Assembly (NCBI GenBank): GCA_948099385.1
Contig: CANUEZ040000196.1
Coordinates: forward strand, 3,083,001 to 3,147,000
Source of the DNA: Fasciola hepatica
Taxonomy: Eukaryota > Platyhelminthes > Trematoda > Plagiorchiida > Fasciolidae
Length of the DNA stretch: 64,000 bases
Direction: 5' to 3'
In this document: positions 24,958 to 40,600 of the stretch, piece by piece
How the letters are laid out: each line of letters begins with the position of its first letter
Position numbering within the stretch: position 1 is the first letter of the stretch
The notes under the pieces: generated by a model
Told to the model about the DNA's origin: nothing
Databases searched by the model: none
What the model saw: only the letters and a program-made list of their open reading frames with translations
Position numbers and translations under genes: made by a program

Positions 24958-25384
24958 ATCCTATGTTCCATCACTTCTCTATTTATGGGCCTAAGTAAAA
25001 AAAACCAAGGCATTCCCTTATGAACAATCCACACAGATTGCTCATACAATGCAATAGAGCAGTAGCAGAGTAGATTTGTATAATATGATTCTCCATGCAG
25101 CTTGAACACTGAACTGACCATTGAAAATTATGGAAGCACTGTACAGCTGTTTGATCCGCTAAGGGAATCATGAGCATTGCACGTGGACAGAGCCCACTCG
25201 GAGACACGAACAAGGGTTGGGGTGAACGAATGTCAGTCGAACACCCAAACCACAAGGCTATCCGATATGGGTCTCAACGCCTTGTTCAAAATATACACTA
25301 CATGATATAGCACAATCCCCAAATTGGCTTCGGCTTTCGCTTTCGCTTTGAATGGTAACAACCTAATTCTCGCACACCGATCCA
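24958..25384. repeat. 427 bp monomer, A8 allele (unit 60)
   Basis: It has A8 with the CGCCTTGTTC marker of units 1, 5 and 12, but TTTATGGG instead of TTTATAGG. The A8 haplotype has been partly recombined onto the common head. Confidence 0.95.
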
Positions 25385-28300
25385 ATCCTATGTTCCATCA
25401 CTTCTCTATTTATGGGCCTAAGTAAAACCAAGGCATTCCCTTATGAACAATCCACACAGATTGCTCATACAATGCAATAGAGCAGTAGCAGAGTAGATTT
25501 GTATAATATGATTCTCCATGCAGCTTGAACACTGAACTGACCATTGAAAATTATGGAAGCACTGTACAGCTGTTTGATCCGCTAAGGGAATCATGAGCAT
25601 TGCACATGGACAGAGCCCACTCGGAGACACGAACAAGGGTTGGGGTGAACGAATGTCAGTCGAACACCCAAACCACAAGGCTATCCGATATGTGTCTCAA
25701 CGCTTTGTTCAACATATACACTACATGATATAGCACAATCCCCAAATTGGCTTCGGCTTTCGCTTTCGCTTTGGATGGTAACAACCAAATTCTCGCACAC
25801 CGATCCAATCCTATGTTCCATCACTTCTCTATTTTTGGGCCTAAGTAAAACCAAGGCATTCCCTTATGAACAATCCACACAGATTGCTCATACAATGCAA
25901 TAGAGCAGTAGCAGAGTAGATTTGTATAATATGATTCTCCATGCAGCTAGAACACTGAACTGACCATTGGCAATTATGGAAGCACTGTACAGCTGTTTGA
26001 TCCGCTAAGGGAATCATGAGCATTGCACGTGGACAGAGCCCACTCGGAGACACGAACAAGGGTTGGGGTGAACGAATGTCAGTCGAACACCCAAACCACA
26101 AGGCTATCCGATATGGGTCTCAACGCTTTGTTCAACATATACACTACATGATATAGCACAATCCCCAAATCGCCTTCGGCTTTCGCTTTCGCTTTGAACG
26201 GTAACAACCAAATTCTCGCACACCGATCCAATCCTATGTTCCATCACTTCCCTATTTATGGGCCCAAGTAAAACCAAGGCATTCCCTTATGAACAATCCA
26301 CACAGATTGCTCATACAATGCAATAGAGCAGTAGCAGAGTAGATTTGTATAATATGATTCTCCATGCAGCTTGAACACTGAACTGCCCATTGAAAATTAT
26401 GGAAGCACTGTACAGCTGTTTGATCCGCTAAGGGAATCATGAGCATTGCACATGGACAGAACCCACTCGGAGACACGAACAAGGGTTGGGGTGAACGAAT
26501 GTCAGTCGAACACCCAAATCACAAGGCTATCCGATATGGGTCTCAACGCTTTGTTCAACATATACACTACATGATATAGCACAATCCCCAAATTGGCTTC
26601 GGCTTTCGCTTTCGCTTTGAATGGTAACAACCAAATTCTTGCACACCGATCCAATCCTATGTTCCATCACTTCTCTATTAATGGGCCTAAGTAAAACCAA
26701 GGCATTCCCTTATGAACAATCCACACAGATTGCTCATACAATGCAATAGAGCAGTAGCAGAGTAGATTTGTATAATATGATTCTCCATGCAGCTTGAACA
26801 CTGAACTGACCATCGAAAATTATGGAAGCACTGTACAGCTGTTTGATCCGCTAAGGGAATCATGAGCATTGCACATGGACAGAGCCCACACGGGGACACG
26901 AACAAGGGTTGGGGTGAACGAATGTCAGTCGAACACCCAAACCACAAGGCTATCCGATATGTGTCTCAACGCTTTGTTCAACATATACACTACATGATAT
27001 AGCACAATCCCCAAATTGGCTTCGGCTTTCGCTTTCGCTTTGGATGGTAACAACCAAATTCTCGCACACCGATCCAATCCTATGTTCCATCACTTCTCTA
27101 TTTATGGGCCTAAGTAAAACCAAGGCATTCCCTTATGAACAATCCACACAGATTGCTCATACAATGCAATAGAGCAGTAGCAGAGTAGATTTGTATAATA
27201 TGATTCTCCATGCAGCTTGAACACTGAACTGACCATTGAAAATTATGGAAGCACTGTACAGCTGTTTGATCCGCTAAGGGAATCATGAGCATTGCACATG
27301 GACAGAGCCCACTCGGAGACACGAACAAGGGTTGGGGTGAACGAATGTCAGTCGAACACCCAAACCACAAGGCTATCCGATATGGGGCTGAACGCTTTGT
27401 TCAACATATACAATACATGATATAGCACAATCCCCAAATCGCCTTCGGCTTTCGCTTTCGCTTTGAACGGTAACAACCAAATTCTCGCACACCGATCCAA
27501 TCCTATGTTCCATCACTTCTCTATTTATGGGCCTAAGTAAAACCAAGGCATTTCCTTATGAACAATCCACACAGATTGCTCATACAATGCAATAGAGCAG
27601 TAGCAGAGTAGATTTGTATAATATGATTCTCCATGCAGCTTGAACACTGAACTGACCATTGAAAATTATGGAAGCACTGTACAGCTGTTTGATCCGCTAA
27701 GGGAATCATGAGCATTGCACATGGACAGAGCCCATTCGGAGACACGAACAAGGGTTGGGGTGAACGAATGTCAGTCGAACACCCAAACCACAAGGCTATC
27801 CGATATGTGTCTCAACGCTTTGTTCAACATATACACTACATGATATAGCACAATCCCCAAATTGGCTTCGGCTTTCGCTTTCGCTTTGAACGGTAGCAAC
27901 CAAATTCTCGCACACCGATCCAATCCTATGTTCCATCACTTCTCTATTTATGGGCCTAAGTAAAACCAAGGCATTCCCTTATGAACAATCCACACAGATT
28001 GCTCATACAATGCAATAAAGCAGTAGCAGAGTAGATTTGTATAATATGATTCTCCATGCAGCTTGAACACTGAACTGACCATTGAAAATTATGGAAGCAC
28101 TGTACAGCTGTTTGATCCGCTAAGGGAATCATGAGCATTGCACGTGGACAGAGCCCACTCGGAGACACGAACAAGGGTTGGGGTGAACGAATGTCAGTCG
28201 AACACCCAAACCACAAGGCTATCCGATATGGGTCTCAACGCTTTGTTCAACATATACACTACATGATATAGCACAATCCCCAAATTGGCTTCGGCTTTCG

Positions 28301-28768
28301 CTTTGGCTTTGGATGGTAACAACCAAATTCTCGCACACCGATCCAATCCTATGTTCCATCACTTCTCTATTTATGGGCCTATATACAACCAAGGCATTCC
28401 CTTATGAACAATCCACACAGATTGCTCATACAATGCAATAAAGCAGTAGCAGAGTAGATTTGTATAATATGATTCTCCATGCAGCTTGAACACTGAACTG
28501 ACCATTGAAAATTATGGAAGCACTGTACAGCTGTTTGATCCGCTAAGGGAATCATGAGCATTGCACATGGACAGATCCCACTCGGAGACACGAACAAGGG
28601 TTGGAGTGAACGATTATCAGTCGAACACCCAAACCACAAGGCTATCCGATATGGGTCTCAACGCATTGTTAAACATATACAATGCATGATATAGCACAAT
28701 CCTCAAATTAGCTTCGGCTTTCGCTTTCGCTTTTAACGGTAACAACCAAATTCTCGCACACCGATCCA

Positions 28769-29614
28769 ATCCTATGTTCCATCACTTCCCTATTTATGGG
28801 CCTAAGTAAAACCAAGGCATTCCCTTATGAACAATCCACACAGATTGCTCATACAATGCAATAGAGCAGTAGCAGAGTAGATTTGTATAATATGACTCTC
28901 CGTCCAGCTTGAACACTGAACTGACCATTGAAAATTATGGAAGCACTGTACAGCTGTTTGATCCGCTAAGGGAATCATGAGCATTGCACATGGACAGAAC
29001 CCACTCGGAGACACGAACAAGGGTTGGAGTGAACGATTGTCAGTCGAACACCCAAACCACAAGGCTATCCCATATGGGTCTCAACGCATTTTTAAACATA
29101 TACAATGCATGATATAGCACAATCCTCAAATTAGCTTCGGCTTTCGCTTTCGCTTTGAACGGTAACAACCAAATTCTCGCACACCGATCCAATCCTATGT
29201 TCCATCACTTCTCTATTTATGGGCCTAAGTAAAACCAAGGCATTCCCTTATGAACAATCCACACAGATTGCTCATACAATGCAATAGAGCAGTAGCAGAG
29301 TAGATTTGTATAATATGACTCTCCGTCCAGCTTGAACACTGAACTGACCATTGAAAATTATGAAAGCACTGTACAGCTGTTTGATCCGCTAAGGGAATCA
29401 TGAGCATTGCACGTGGACAGAGCCCACTCGGAGACACGAACAAGGGTTGGGGTGAACGAATGTCAGTCGAACACCCAAACCACAAGGCTATCCGATATGG
29501 GTCTGAACGCTTTGTTCAACATATACACTACATGATATAGCACAATCCCCAAATTGGCTTCGGCTTTCGCTTTGGCTTTGGATGGTAACAACCAAATTCT
29601 CGCACACCGATCCA
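28769..29614. repeat. Adjacent monomer pair with ACTCTCCGTCC marker
   Basis: Both units replace the usual ATTCTCCATGC by ACTCTCCGTCC, three changes in one short tract found nowhere else in the window. They differ elsewhere (CGCATTTTTAAAC in the first only), so the marker moved between neighbours rather than the whole unit being copied. Confidence 0.8.
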
Positions 29615-32600
29615 ATCCTATGTTCCATCACTTCTCTATTTATGGGCCTAAGTAAAACCAAGGCATTCCCTTATGAACAATCCACACAGATTGCTCATAC
29701 AATGCAATAGAGCAGTAGCAGAGGAGATTTGTATAATATGATTCTCCATGCAGCTTGAACACTGAACTGACCATTGGCAATTATGGAAGCACTGTACAGC
29801 TGTTTGATCCGCTAAGGGAATCATGAGCATTGCACATGGACAGAACCCACTCGGAGACACGAACAAGGGTTGGGGTGAACGAATGTCAGTCGAACACCCA
29901 AACCACAAGGCTATCCGATATGGGTCTCAACGCATTGTTAAACATATTCAATGCATGATATAGCACAATCCTCAAATTAGCTTCGGCTTTCGCTTTCGCT
30001 TTGAACGGTAACAACCAAATTCTCGCACACCGATCCAATCCTATGTTCCATCACTTCCCTATTTATGGGCCCAAGTAAAACCAAGGCTTTCCGTTATGAA
30101 CAATCCACACAGATTGCTCATACAATGCAATAGAGCAGTAGCAGAGTAGATTTGTATAATATGATTCTCCATGCAGCTTGAACACTGAACTGACCATTGA
30201 AAATTATGGAAGCACTGTACAGCTGTTTGATCCGCTAAGGGAATCATGAGCATTGCACATGGACAGAACCCACTCGGAGACACGAACAAGGGTTGGGGTG
30301 AACGAATGTCAGTCGAACACCCAAACCACAAGCCTATCCGATATGGGTCTGAACGCTTTGTTCAACATATACACTACATGATATAGCACAATCCCCAAAT
30401 CGCCTTCGGCTTTCGCTTTGGCTTTGGATGGTAACAACCAAATTCTCGCACACCGATCCAATCCTATGTTCCATCACTTCTCTATTTATGGGCCTAAGTA
30501 AAACCAAGGCATTCCCTTATGAACAATCCACACAGATTGCTCATACAATGCAATAGAGCAGTAGCAGAGTAGATTTGTATAATATGATTCTCCATGCAGC
30601 TTGAACACTGAACTGACCATTGAAAATTATGGAAGCACTGTACAGCTGTTTGATCCGCTAAGGGAATCATGAGCATTGCACGTGGACAGAGCCCACTCGG
30701 AGACACGAACAAGGGTTGGGGTGAACGAATGTCAGTCGAACACCCAAACCACAAGGCTATCCGATATGGGTCTGAACGCTTTGTTCAACATATACACTAA
30801 ATGATATCGCACAATCCCCAAATTGGCTTCCGCTTTCGTTTTGGCTTTGGATGGTAACAACCAAATTCTCGCACACCGATCCAATCCTGTGTTCCATCAC
30901 TTCTCTATTTATGGGCCTATGTAAAACCAAGGCATTCCCTTATGAACAATCCACACAGATTGCTCATACAATGCAATAGAGCAGTAGCAGAGTAGATTTG
31001 TATAATATGATTCTCCATGCAGCTTGAACACTGAACTGACCATTGGCAATTATGGAAGCACTGTACAGCTGTTTGATCCGCTAAGGGAATCATGAGCATT
31101 GCACATGGACAGAACCCACTCGGAGACACAAACAAGGGTTGGAGTGAACGAATGTCAGTCGAACACCCAAACCACAAGGCTATCCCATATGGGTCTCAAC
31201 GCTTTGTTCAACATATACAATATATGATATAGCACAATCCTCAAATTAGCTTCGGCTTTCGCTTTCGCTTTTAACGGTAACAATTAAATTCTCGCACACC
31301 GATCCAATCCTATGTTCCATCACTTCTCTATTTATGGGCCTAAGTAAAACCAAGGCATTCCCTTGTGAACAATCCACACAGATTGCTCATACAATGCAAT
31401 AGAGCAGTAGCAGAGTAGATTTGTATAATATGATTCTCCATGCAGCTTGAACACTGAACTGACCATTGAAAATAATGGAAGCACTGTACAGCTGTTTGAT
31501 CCGCTAAGGGAATCATGAGCATTGCACATGGACAGAACCCACTCGGAGACACGAACAAGGGTTGGGGTGAACGAATGTCAGTCGAACACCCAAACCACAA
31601 GGCTATCCGATATGGGTCTCAACGCTTTGTTCAACATATACACTACATGATATAGCACAATCCCCAAATTGGCTTCGGCTTTCGCTTTGGCTTTGAATGG
31701 TAACAACCAAATTCTCGCACACTGATCCAATCCTATGTTCCATCACTTCCCTATTTATGGGCCCAAGTAAAACCAAGGCTTTCCATTATGAACAATCCAC
31801 ACAGATTGCTCATACAATGCAATAGAGCAGTAGCAGAGTAGATTTGTATAATATGATTCTCCATGCAGCTTGAACACTGAACTGACCATTGAAAATTATG
31901 GAAGCACTGTACAGCTGTTTGATCCGCTAAGGGAATCATGAGCATTGCACATGGACAGAGCCCACTCGGAGACACGAACAAGGGTTGGGGTGAACGAATG
32001 TCAGTCGAACACCCAAACCACAAGGCTATCCCATATGGGTCTCAACGCTTTGTTCAACATATACATTACATGATATAGCACAATCCCCAAATTGGCTTCG
32101 GCTTTCGCTTTGGCTTTGGATGGTAACAACCAAATTCTCGCACACCGATCCAATCCTATGTTCCATCACTTCTCTATTTATGGGCCTAAGTAAAACCAAG
32201 GCATTCCCTTATGAACAATCCACACAGATTGCTCATACAATGCAATAGAGCAGTAGCAGAGTAGATTTGTATAATATGATTCTCCATGCAGCTTGAACAC
32301 TGAACTGACCATTGAAAATTATGGAAGCACTGTACAGCTGTTTGATCCGCTAAGGGAATCATGAGCATTGCACATGGACAGAGCCCACTCGGAGACACGA
32401 ACAAGGGTTGGGGTGAACGAATGTCAGTCGAACACTCAAACCACAAGGCTATCCGATATGGGTCTCAACGCTTTGTTCAACATATACACTACATGATATA
32501 GCACAATCCCCAAATTGGCTTCGGCTTTCGCTTTCGCTTTGAACGGTAACAACCAAATTCTCGCACACCGATCCAATCCTGTGTTCCATCACTTCTCTAT

Positions 32601-32998
32601 TTATGGGCCTAAGTAAAACCAAGGCATTCCCTTATGAACAATCCACACAGATTGCTCATACAATGCAATAGAGCAGTAGCAGAGTAGATTTGTATAATAT
32701 GATTCTCCATGCAGCTTGAACACTGAACTGACCATTGAAAATTATGGAAGCACTGTACAGCTGTTTGATCCGCTAAGGGAATCATGAGCATTGCACGTGG
32801 ACAGAGCCCACTCGGAGACACGAACAAGGGTTGGGGTGAACGAATGTCAGTCGAACACCCAAACCACAAGGCTATCCGATATGGGGCTGAACGCTTTGTT
32901 CAACATATACAATACATGATATAGCACAATCCCCAAATCGCCTTCGGCTTTCGCTTTCGCTTTGAACGGTAACAACCAAATTCTCGCACACCGATCCA

Positions 32999-33420
32999 AT
33001 CCTGTGTTCCATCACTTCCCTATTTATGGGCCTAAGTAAAACCAAGGCATTCCCTTATGAACAATCCACACAGATTGCTCATACAATGCAATAGAGCAGT
33101 AGCAGAGTAGATTTGTATAATATGATTCTCCATGCAGCTTGAACACTGAACTGACCATTGAAAATTATTGAAGCACTGTACAGCTGTTTGATCCGCTAAG
33201 GGAATCATGAGCATTGCACATGGACAGAACCCAGTCGGAGACACGAACAAGGGTTGGGGTGAACGAATGTCAGTCGAACACCCAAACCACAAGGCTATCC
33301 GATATGGGTCTCAACGCTTTGTTCAACATATACAATACATGATATAGCACAATCCCCAAATCGCCTTCGGCTTTCGCTTTCGCTTTGAACGGTAACAACC
33401 AAATTCTCGCACACCGATCA
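32999..33420. repeat. 422 bp monomer with junction deletion (unit 79)
   Basis: One C is lost just before the next unit (CCGATCAATCC for CCGATCCAATCC). It is the only copy with this deletion. It also shares CCCAGTCGG with the unit at 18196. Confidence 0.85.
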
Positions 33421-33843
33421 ATCCTATGTTCCATCACTTCTCTATTTATGGGCCTAAGTAAAACCAAGGCATTTCCTTATGAACAATCCACACAGATTGC
33501 TCATACAATGCAATAGAGCAGTAGCAGAGTAGATTTGTATAATATGATTCTCCATGCAGCTTGAACACTGAACTGACCATTGAAAATTATGGAAGCACTG
33601 TACAGCTGTTTGATCCGCTAAGGGAATCATGAGCATTGCACATGGACAGAACCCACTCGGAGACACGAACAAGGGTTGGGGTGAACGAATGTCAGTCGAA
33701 CACCCAAACCACAAGGCTATCCCATATGGGTCTCAACGCTTTGTTCAACATATACACTACATGATATAGCACAATCCCCAAATCGCCTTCGGCTTTCGCT
33801 TTCGCTTTGAACGGTAACAACCAAATTCTCGCACACCGATCCA

Positions 33844-34270
33844 ATCCTATGTTCCATCACTTCTCTATTTATGGGCCTAAGTAAAAAAAACCAAGGCATT
33901 CCCTTATGAACAATCCACACAGATTGCTCATACAATGCAATAGAGCAGTAGCAGAGTAGATTTGTATAATATGATTCTCCATGCAGCTTGACCACTGAAC
34001 TGACCATTGAAAATTATGGAAGCACTGTACAGCTGTTTGATCCGCTAAGGGAATCATGAGCATTGCACGTGGACAGAGCCCACTCGGAGACACGAACAAG
34101 GGTTGGGGTGAACGAATGTCAGTCCAACACCCAAACCACAAGGCTATCCGATATGGGGCTGAACGCTTTGTTCAACATATACAATACATGATATAGCACA
34201 ATCCCCAAATCGCCTTCGGCTTTCGCTTTCGCTTTGAACGGTAACAACCAAATTCTCGCACACCGATCCA
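33844..34270. repeat. 427 bp monomer, A8 allele (unit 81)
   Basis: It carries A8 with a tail (GGGGCTGAACG, AATCGCC) unlike that of the left-hand A8 units. It also has TTGACCACTG and CAGTCCAAC. Confidence 0.95.
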
Positions 34271-37200
34271 ATCCTATGTTCCATCACTTCTCTATTTATG
34301 GGCCTAAGTAAAACCAAGGCATTCCCTTATGAACAATCCACACAGATTGCTCATACAATGCAATAGAGCAGTAGCAGAGTAGATTTGTATAATATGATTC
34401 TCCATGCAGCTTGAACACTGAACTGACCATTGAAAATTATGGAAGCACTGTACAGCTGTTTGATCCGCTAAGGGAATCATGAGCATTGCACGTGGACAGA
34501 ACCCACTCGGAGACACGAACAAGGGTTGGGGTGAACGGTTGTCAGTCGAACACCCAAACCACAAGGCTATCCGATTTGGGTCTGAACGCTTTGTTCAACA
34601 TATACACTACATGATATAGCACAATCCCCAAATTGGCTTCGGCTTTCGCTTTCGCTTTGGATGGTAACAACCAAATTCTCGCACACCGATCCAATCCTAT
34701 GTTCCATCACTTCTCTATTTATGGGCCTAAGTAAAACCAAGGCATTCCCTTATGAACAATCTACACAGATTGCTCATACAATGCAATAGAGCAGTAGCAG
34801 AGAAGATTTGTATAATATGATTCTCCATGCAGCTTGAACACTGAACTGACCATTGAAAATTATGGAAGCACTGTACAGCTGTTTGATCCGCTAAGGGAAT
34901 CATGAGCATTGCACATGGACAGAGCCCACTCGGAGACACGAACAAGGGTTGGGGTGAACGAATGTCAGTCGAACACCCAAACCACAAGGCTATCCGATAT
35001 GGGTCTCAACGCTTTGTTCAACATATACAATACATGATATAGCACAATCCCCAAATTGGCTTCGGCTTTCGCTTTCGCTTTGAACGGTAACAACCAAATT
35101 CTCGCACACCGATCCAATCCTATGTTCCATCACTTCTCTATTTATGGGCCTAAGTAAAACCAAGGCATTCCCTTATGAACCATCTACACAGATTGCTCAT
35201 ACAATGCAATAGAGCAGTAGCAGAGTAGATTTGTATAATATGATTCTCCATGCAGCTTGAACACTGAACTGACCATTGAAAATTATGGAAGCACTGTACA
35301 GCTGTTTGATCCGCTAAGGGAATCATGAGCATTGCACATGGACAGAGCCCACTCGGAGACACGAACAAGGGTTGGGGTGAACGAATGTCAGTCGAACACC
35401 CAAACCACAAGGCTAGCCGATATGGGTCTGAACGCTTTGTTCAACATATACACTACATGATATAGCACAATCCCCAAATTGGCTTCGGCTTTCGCTTTCG
35501 CTTTGAACGGTAACAACCAAATTCTTGCACATCGATCCAATCCTATGTTCCATCACTTCTCTATTTATGGGCCTAAGTAAAACCAAGGCATTCCCTTATG
35601 AACAATCCACTCAGATTGCTCATACAATGCAATAGAGCAGTAGCAGAGTAGATTTGTATAATATGATTCTATATGCAGCTTGAACACTGAACTGACCATT
35701 GAAAATTATGGAAGCACTGTACAGCTGTTTGATCCGCTAAGGGAATCATGAGCATTGCACATGGACAGAGCCCACTCGGAGACACGAACAAGGGTTGGGG
35801 TGAACGAATGTCAGTCCAACACCCAAACCACAAGGCTATCCGATATGGGTCTCAACGCTTTGTTCAACATATACACTACATGATATAGCACAATCCCCAA
35901 ATCGCCTTCGGCTTTCGCTTTCGCTTTGAACGGTAACAACCAAATTCTTGCACACCGAACCAATCCTATGTTCCATCACTTCTCTATTTATGGGCCTAAG
36001 TAAAACCAAGGCATTCCCTTATGAACAATCCACTCAGATTGCTCATACAATGCAATAGAGCAGTAGCAGAGTAGATTTGTATAATATGATTCTCCATGCA
36101 GCTTGAACACTGAACTGACCATTGAAAATTATGGAAGCACTGTACAGCTGTTTGATCCGCTAAGGGAATCATGAGCATTGCACGTAGACAGACCCCGCTC
36201 GGAGACACGAACAAGGGTTGGGGTGAACGATTGTCAGTCGAACACCCAAACCACAAGGCTATCCGATATGGGTCTCAACGATTTGTTCAACATACACACT
36301 ATATGATATAGCACAATCCCCAAATCGCCTTCGGCTTTCGCTTTCGCTTTGAACGGTAACAACCAAATTCTCGCACACCGATCCAATCCTATGTTCCATC
36401 ACTTCTCTATTTATGGTCCTAATTAGAACCAAGGCATTCCCTTATGAACAATCTACACAGATTGCTCATACAGTGCAATAGAGCAGTAGCAGAGTAGATT
36501 TGTATAATATGATTCTCCATGCAGCTTGAACACTGAACTGACCATTGAAAATTATGGAAGCACTGTACAGCTGTTTGATCCGCTAAGGTAATCATGAGCA
36601 TTGCACATGGACAGAACCCACTCGGAGACACGAACAAGGGTTGGGGTGAACGAATGTCAGTCGAACACCCAAACCACAAGGCTATCCGATATGGGTCTCA
36701 ACGCTTTGTTCAACATATACACTACATGATATAGCACAATCCCCAAATCGCCTTCGGCTTTCGCTTTCGCTTTGAACGGTAACAACCAAATTCTCGCACA
36801 CCAATCCAATCCTATGTTCCATCACTTCTCTATTTATGGGCCTAAGTAAAACCAAGGCATTCCCTTATGAAAAATCCACACAGATTGCTCATACAATGCA
36901 ATAGAGCAGTAGCAGAGTAGATTTGTATAATATGATTCTCCATGCAGCTTGAACACTGAACTGACCATTGAAAATTATGGAAGCACTGTACAGCTGTTTG
37001 ATCCGCTAAGGGAATCATGAGCATTGCACATGGACAGATCCCACTCGGAGACACGAACAAGGGTTGGGGTGAACGATTGTCAGTCGAACACCCAAATCAC
37101 AAGGCTATCCCATATGGGTCTCAACGCTTTGTTCAACATATACACTACATGATATAGCACAATCCCCAAATCGCCTTCGGCTTTCGCTTTCGCTTTGAAC

Positions 37201-37654
37201 GGTAACAACCAAATTCTCGCACACCGATCCAATCCTATGTTCCATCACTTCTCTATTTATGGGCCTATGTAAAACCAAGACATTTCCTTATGAACAATCC
37301 ACACAGATTGCTCATACAATGCAATAGAGCAGTAGCAGAGTAGATTTGTATAATATGATTCTCCATGCAGCTTGAACACTGAACTGACCATTGAAAATTA
37401 TGGAAGCACTGTACAGCTGTTTGATCCGCTAAGGGAATCATGAGCATTGCACGTAGACAGAACCCACTCGGAGACACGAACAAGGGTTGGGGTGAACGAA
37501 TGTCAGTCGAACAGCCAAATCAAAAGGCTATCCGATATGGGTCTCAACGCTTTGTTCAACATATACACTACATGATATAGCACAATCCCCAAATCGCCTT
37601 CGGCTTTCGCTTTCGCTTTGAACGGTAACAACCAAATTCTCGCACACCAATCCA

Positions 37655-40600
37655 ATCCTATGTTCCATGACTTCTCTATTTATGGGCCTAAGTAAAACCA
37701 AGGCATTCCCTTATGAACAATCCACACAGATTGCTCATACAATGCAATAGAGCAGTAGCAGAGTAGATTTGTATAATATGATTCTCCATGCAGCTTGAAC
37801 ACTGAACTGACCATTGAAAATTATGGAAGCACTGTACAGCTGTTTGATCCGCTAAGGGAATCATGAGCATTGCATGTGGACAGATCCCACTCGGAGACAC
37901 GAACAAGGATTGGGGTGAACGAATGTCAGTCGAACACCCAAACCACAAGGCTATCCCATATGGGTCTCAACGCTTTGTTCAACATATACACTACATGATA
38001 TAGCACAATCCCCAAATCGCCTTCGGCTTTCGCTTTCCCTTTGAACGGTAACAACCAAATTCTCGCACACCGATCCAATCCTATGTTCCATTACTTCTCT
38101 ATTTATGGGCCTAAGTAAAAAAAACCAAGGCATTCCCTTATGAACAATCCACACAGATTGCTCATACAATGCAATAGAGCAGTAGCAGAGTAGATTTGTA
38201 TAATATGATTCTCCATGCAGCTTGAACACTGAACTGACCATTGAAAATTATGGAAGCACTGTACAGCTGTTTGATCCGCTAAGGGAATCATGAGCATTGC
38301 ACATGGACAGATCCCACTCGGAGACACGAACAAGGGTTGGGGTGAACGAATGTCAGTCGAACACCCAAACCACAAGGCTATCCGATATGGGTCTCAACGC
38401 TTTGTTCAACATATACACTACATGATATAGCACAATCCCCAAATTGGCTTCGGCTTTCGCTTTCGCTTTGAACGGTAACAACCAAATTCTCGCACACCAA
38501 TCCAATCCTATGTTCCATCACTTCTCTATTTATGGGCCTAAGTAAAACCAAGGCATTCCCTTATGAACAATCCACACAGATTGCTCATACAATGCAATAG
38601 AGCAGTAGCAGAGTAGATTTGTATAATATGATTCTCCATGCAGCTTGAACACTGAACTGACCATTGAAAATTATGGAAGCACTGTACAGCTGTTTGATCC
38701 GCTAAGGGAATCATGAGCATTGCATGTGGACAGATCCCACTCGGAGACACGAACAAGGATTGGGGTGAACGATTGTCAGTCGAACACCCAAACCACAAGG
38801 CTATCCCATATGGGTCTCAACGCTTTGTTCAACATATACACTACATGATATAGCACAATCCCCAAATCGCCTTCGGCTTTCGCTTTCGCTTTGAACGGTA
38901 ACAACCAAATTCTCGCACACCGATCCAATCCTATGTTCCATTACTTCTCTATTTATGGGCCTATGTAAAACCAAGGCATTCCCTTATGAACAATCCACAC
39001 AGATTGCTCATACAATGCAATAGAGCAGTAGCAGAGTAGATTTGTATAATATGATTCTCCATGCAGCTTGAACACTGAACTGACCATTGAAAATTATGGA
39101 AGCACTGTACAGCTGTTTGATCCGCTAAGGGTATCATGAGCATTGCACATGGACAGAGCCCACTCGGAGACACGAACAAGGGTTGGGGTGAACGAATGTC
39201 AGTCGAACACCCAAACCACAAGGCTATCCGATATGGGTCTCAACGCTTTGTTCAACATATACACTACATGATATAGCACAATCCCCAAATTGGCTTCGGC
39301 TTTCGCTTTCGCTTTGAACGGTAACAACCGAATTCTCGCACACCGATCCAATCCTATGTTCCATTACTTCTCTATTTATGGGCCTAAGTAAAACCAAGGC
39401 ATTCCCTTATGAACAATCCACACAGATTGCTCATACAATGCAATAGAGCAGTAGCAGAGTAGATTTGTATAATATGATTCTCCATGCAGCTTGAACACTG
39501 AACTGACCATTGAAAATTATGGAAGCACTGTACAGCTGTTTGATCCGCTAAGGGAATCATGAGCATTGCACATGGACAGATCCCACATGGGGACAGGAAC
39601 AAGGGTTGGGGTGAACGATTGTCAGTCGAACACCCAAACCACAAGGCTATCCGATATGGGTCTCAACGCTTTGTTCAACATATACACTACATGATATAGC
39701 ACAATCCCCAAATCGCCTTCGGCTTTCGCTTTCGCTTTGAACGGTAACAACCAAATTCTCGCACACCAATCCAATCCTATGTTCCATCACTTCTCTATTT
39801 ATGGGCCTAAGTAAAACCAAGGCATTCCCTTATGAACAATCCACACAGATTGCTCATACAATGCAATAGAGCAGTAGCAGAGTAGATTTGTATAATATGA
39901 TTCTCCATGCAGCTTGAACACTGAACTGACCATTGAAAATTATGGAAGCACTGTACAGCTGTTTGATCCGCTAAGGGAATCATGAGCATTGCATGTGGAC
40001 AGATCCCACTCGGAGACACGAACAAGGATTGGGGTGAACGATTGTCAGTCGAACACCCAAACCACAAGGCTATCCGATATGGGTCTCAACGCTTTGTTCA
40101 ACATATACACTACATGATATAGCACAATCCCCAAATCGCCTTCGGCTTTCGCTTTCGCTTTGAACGGTAACAACCAAATTCTCGCACACCGATCCAATCC
40201 TATGTTCCATTACTTCTCTATTTATGGGCCCAAGGAAAACCAAGGCATTCCCTTATGAACAATCCACACAGATTGCTCATACAATGCAATAGAGCAGTAG
40301 CAGAGTAGATTTGTATAATATGATTCTCCATGCAGCTTGAACACTGAACTGACCATTGGCAATTATGGAAGCACTGTACAGCTGTTTGATCCGCTAAGGG
40401 AATCATGAGCATTGCACATGGACAGAGCCCACTCGGAGACACGAACAAGGGTTGGGGTGAACGAATGTCAGTCGAACACCCAAACCACAAGGCTATCCGA
40501 TATGGGTCTCAACGCTTTGTTCAACATATACACTACATGATATAGCACAATCCCCAAATTGGCTTCGGCTTTCGCTTTCGCTTTGAACGGTAACAACCAA

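Larger units (their letters stand above)
25385..37654. repeat. Mixed central segment, units 61-89, little clear HOR
   Basis: Twenty-nine monomers, mostly 423 bp, with shared variants but no sustained period. ATGTGTCTCAACG recurs at 25385, 26654 and 27500. ATGGGGCTGAACG recurs at 27077, 32576 and 33844. GGGCCCAAGTAAAACC with CAAGGCTTTCC marks 30038 and 31730. One unit is A8 (33844) and one is 422 bp (32999). From about 32.5 kb AATCGCCTTCGG becomes common. Confidence 0.75.
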
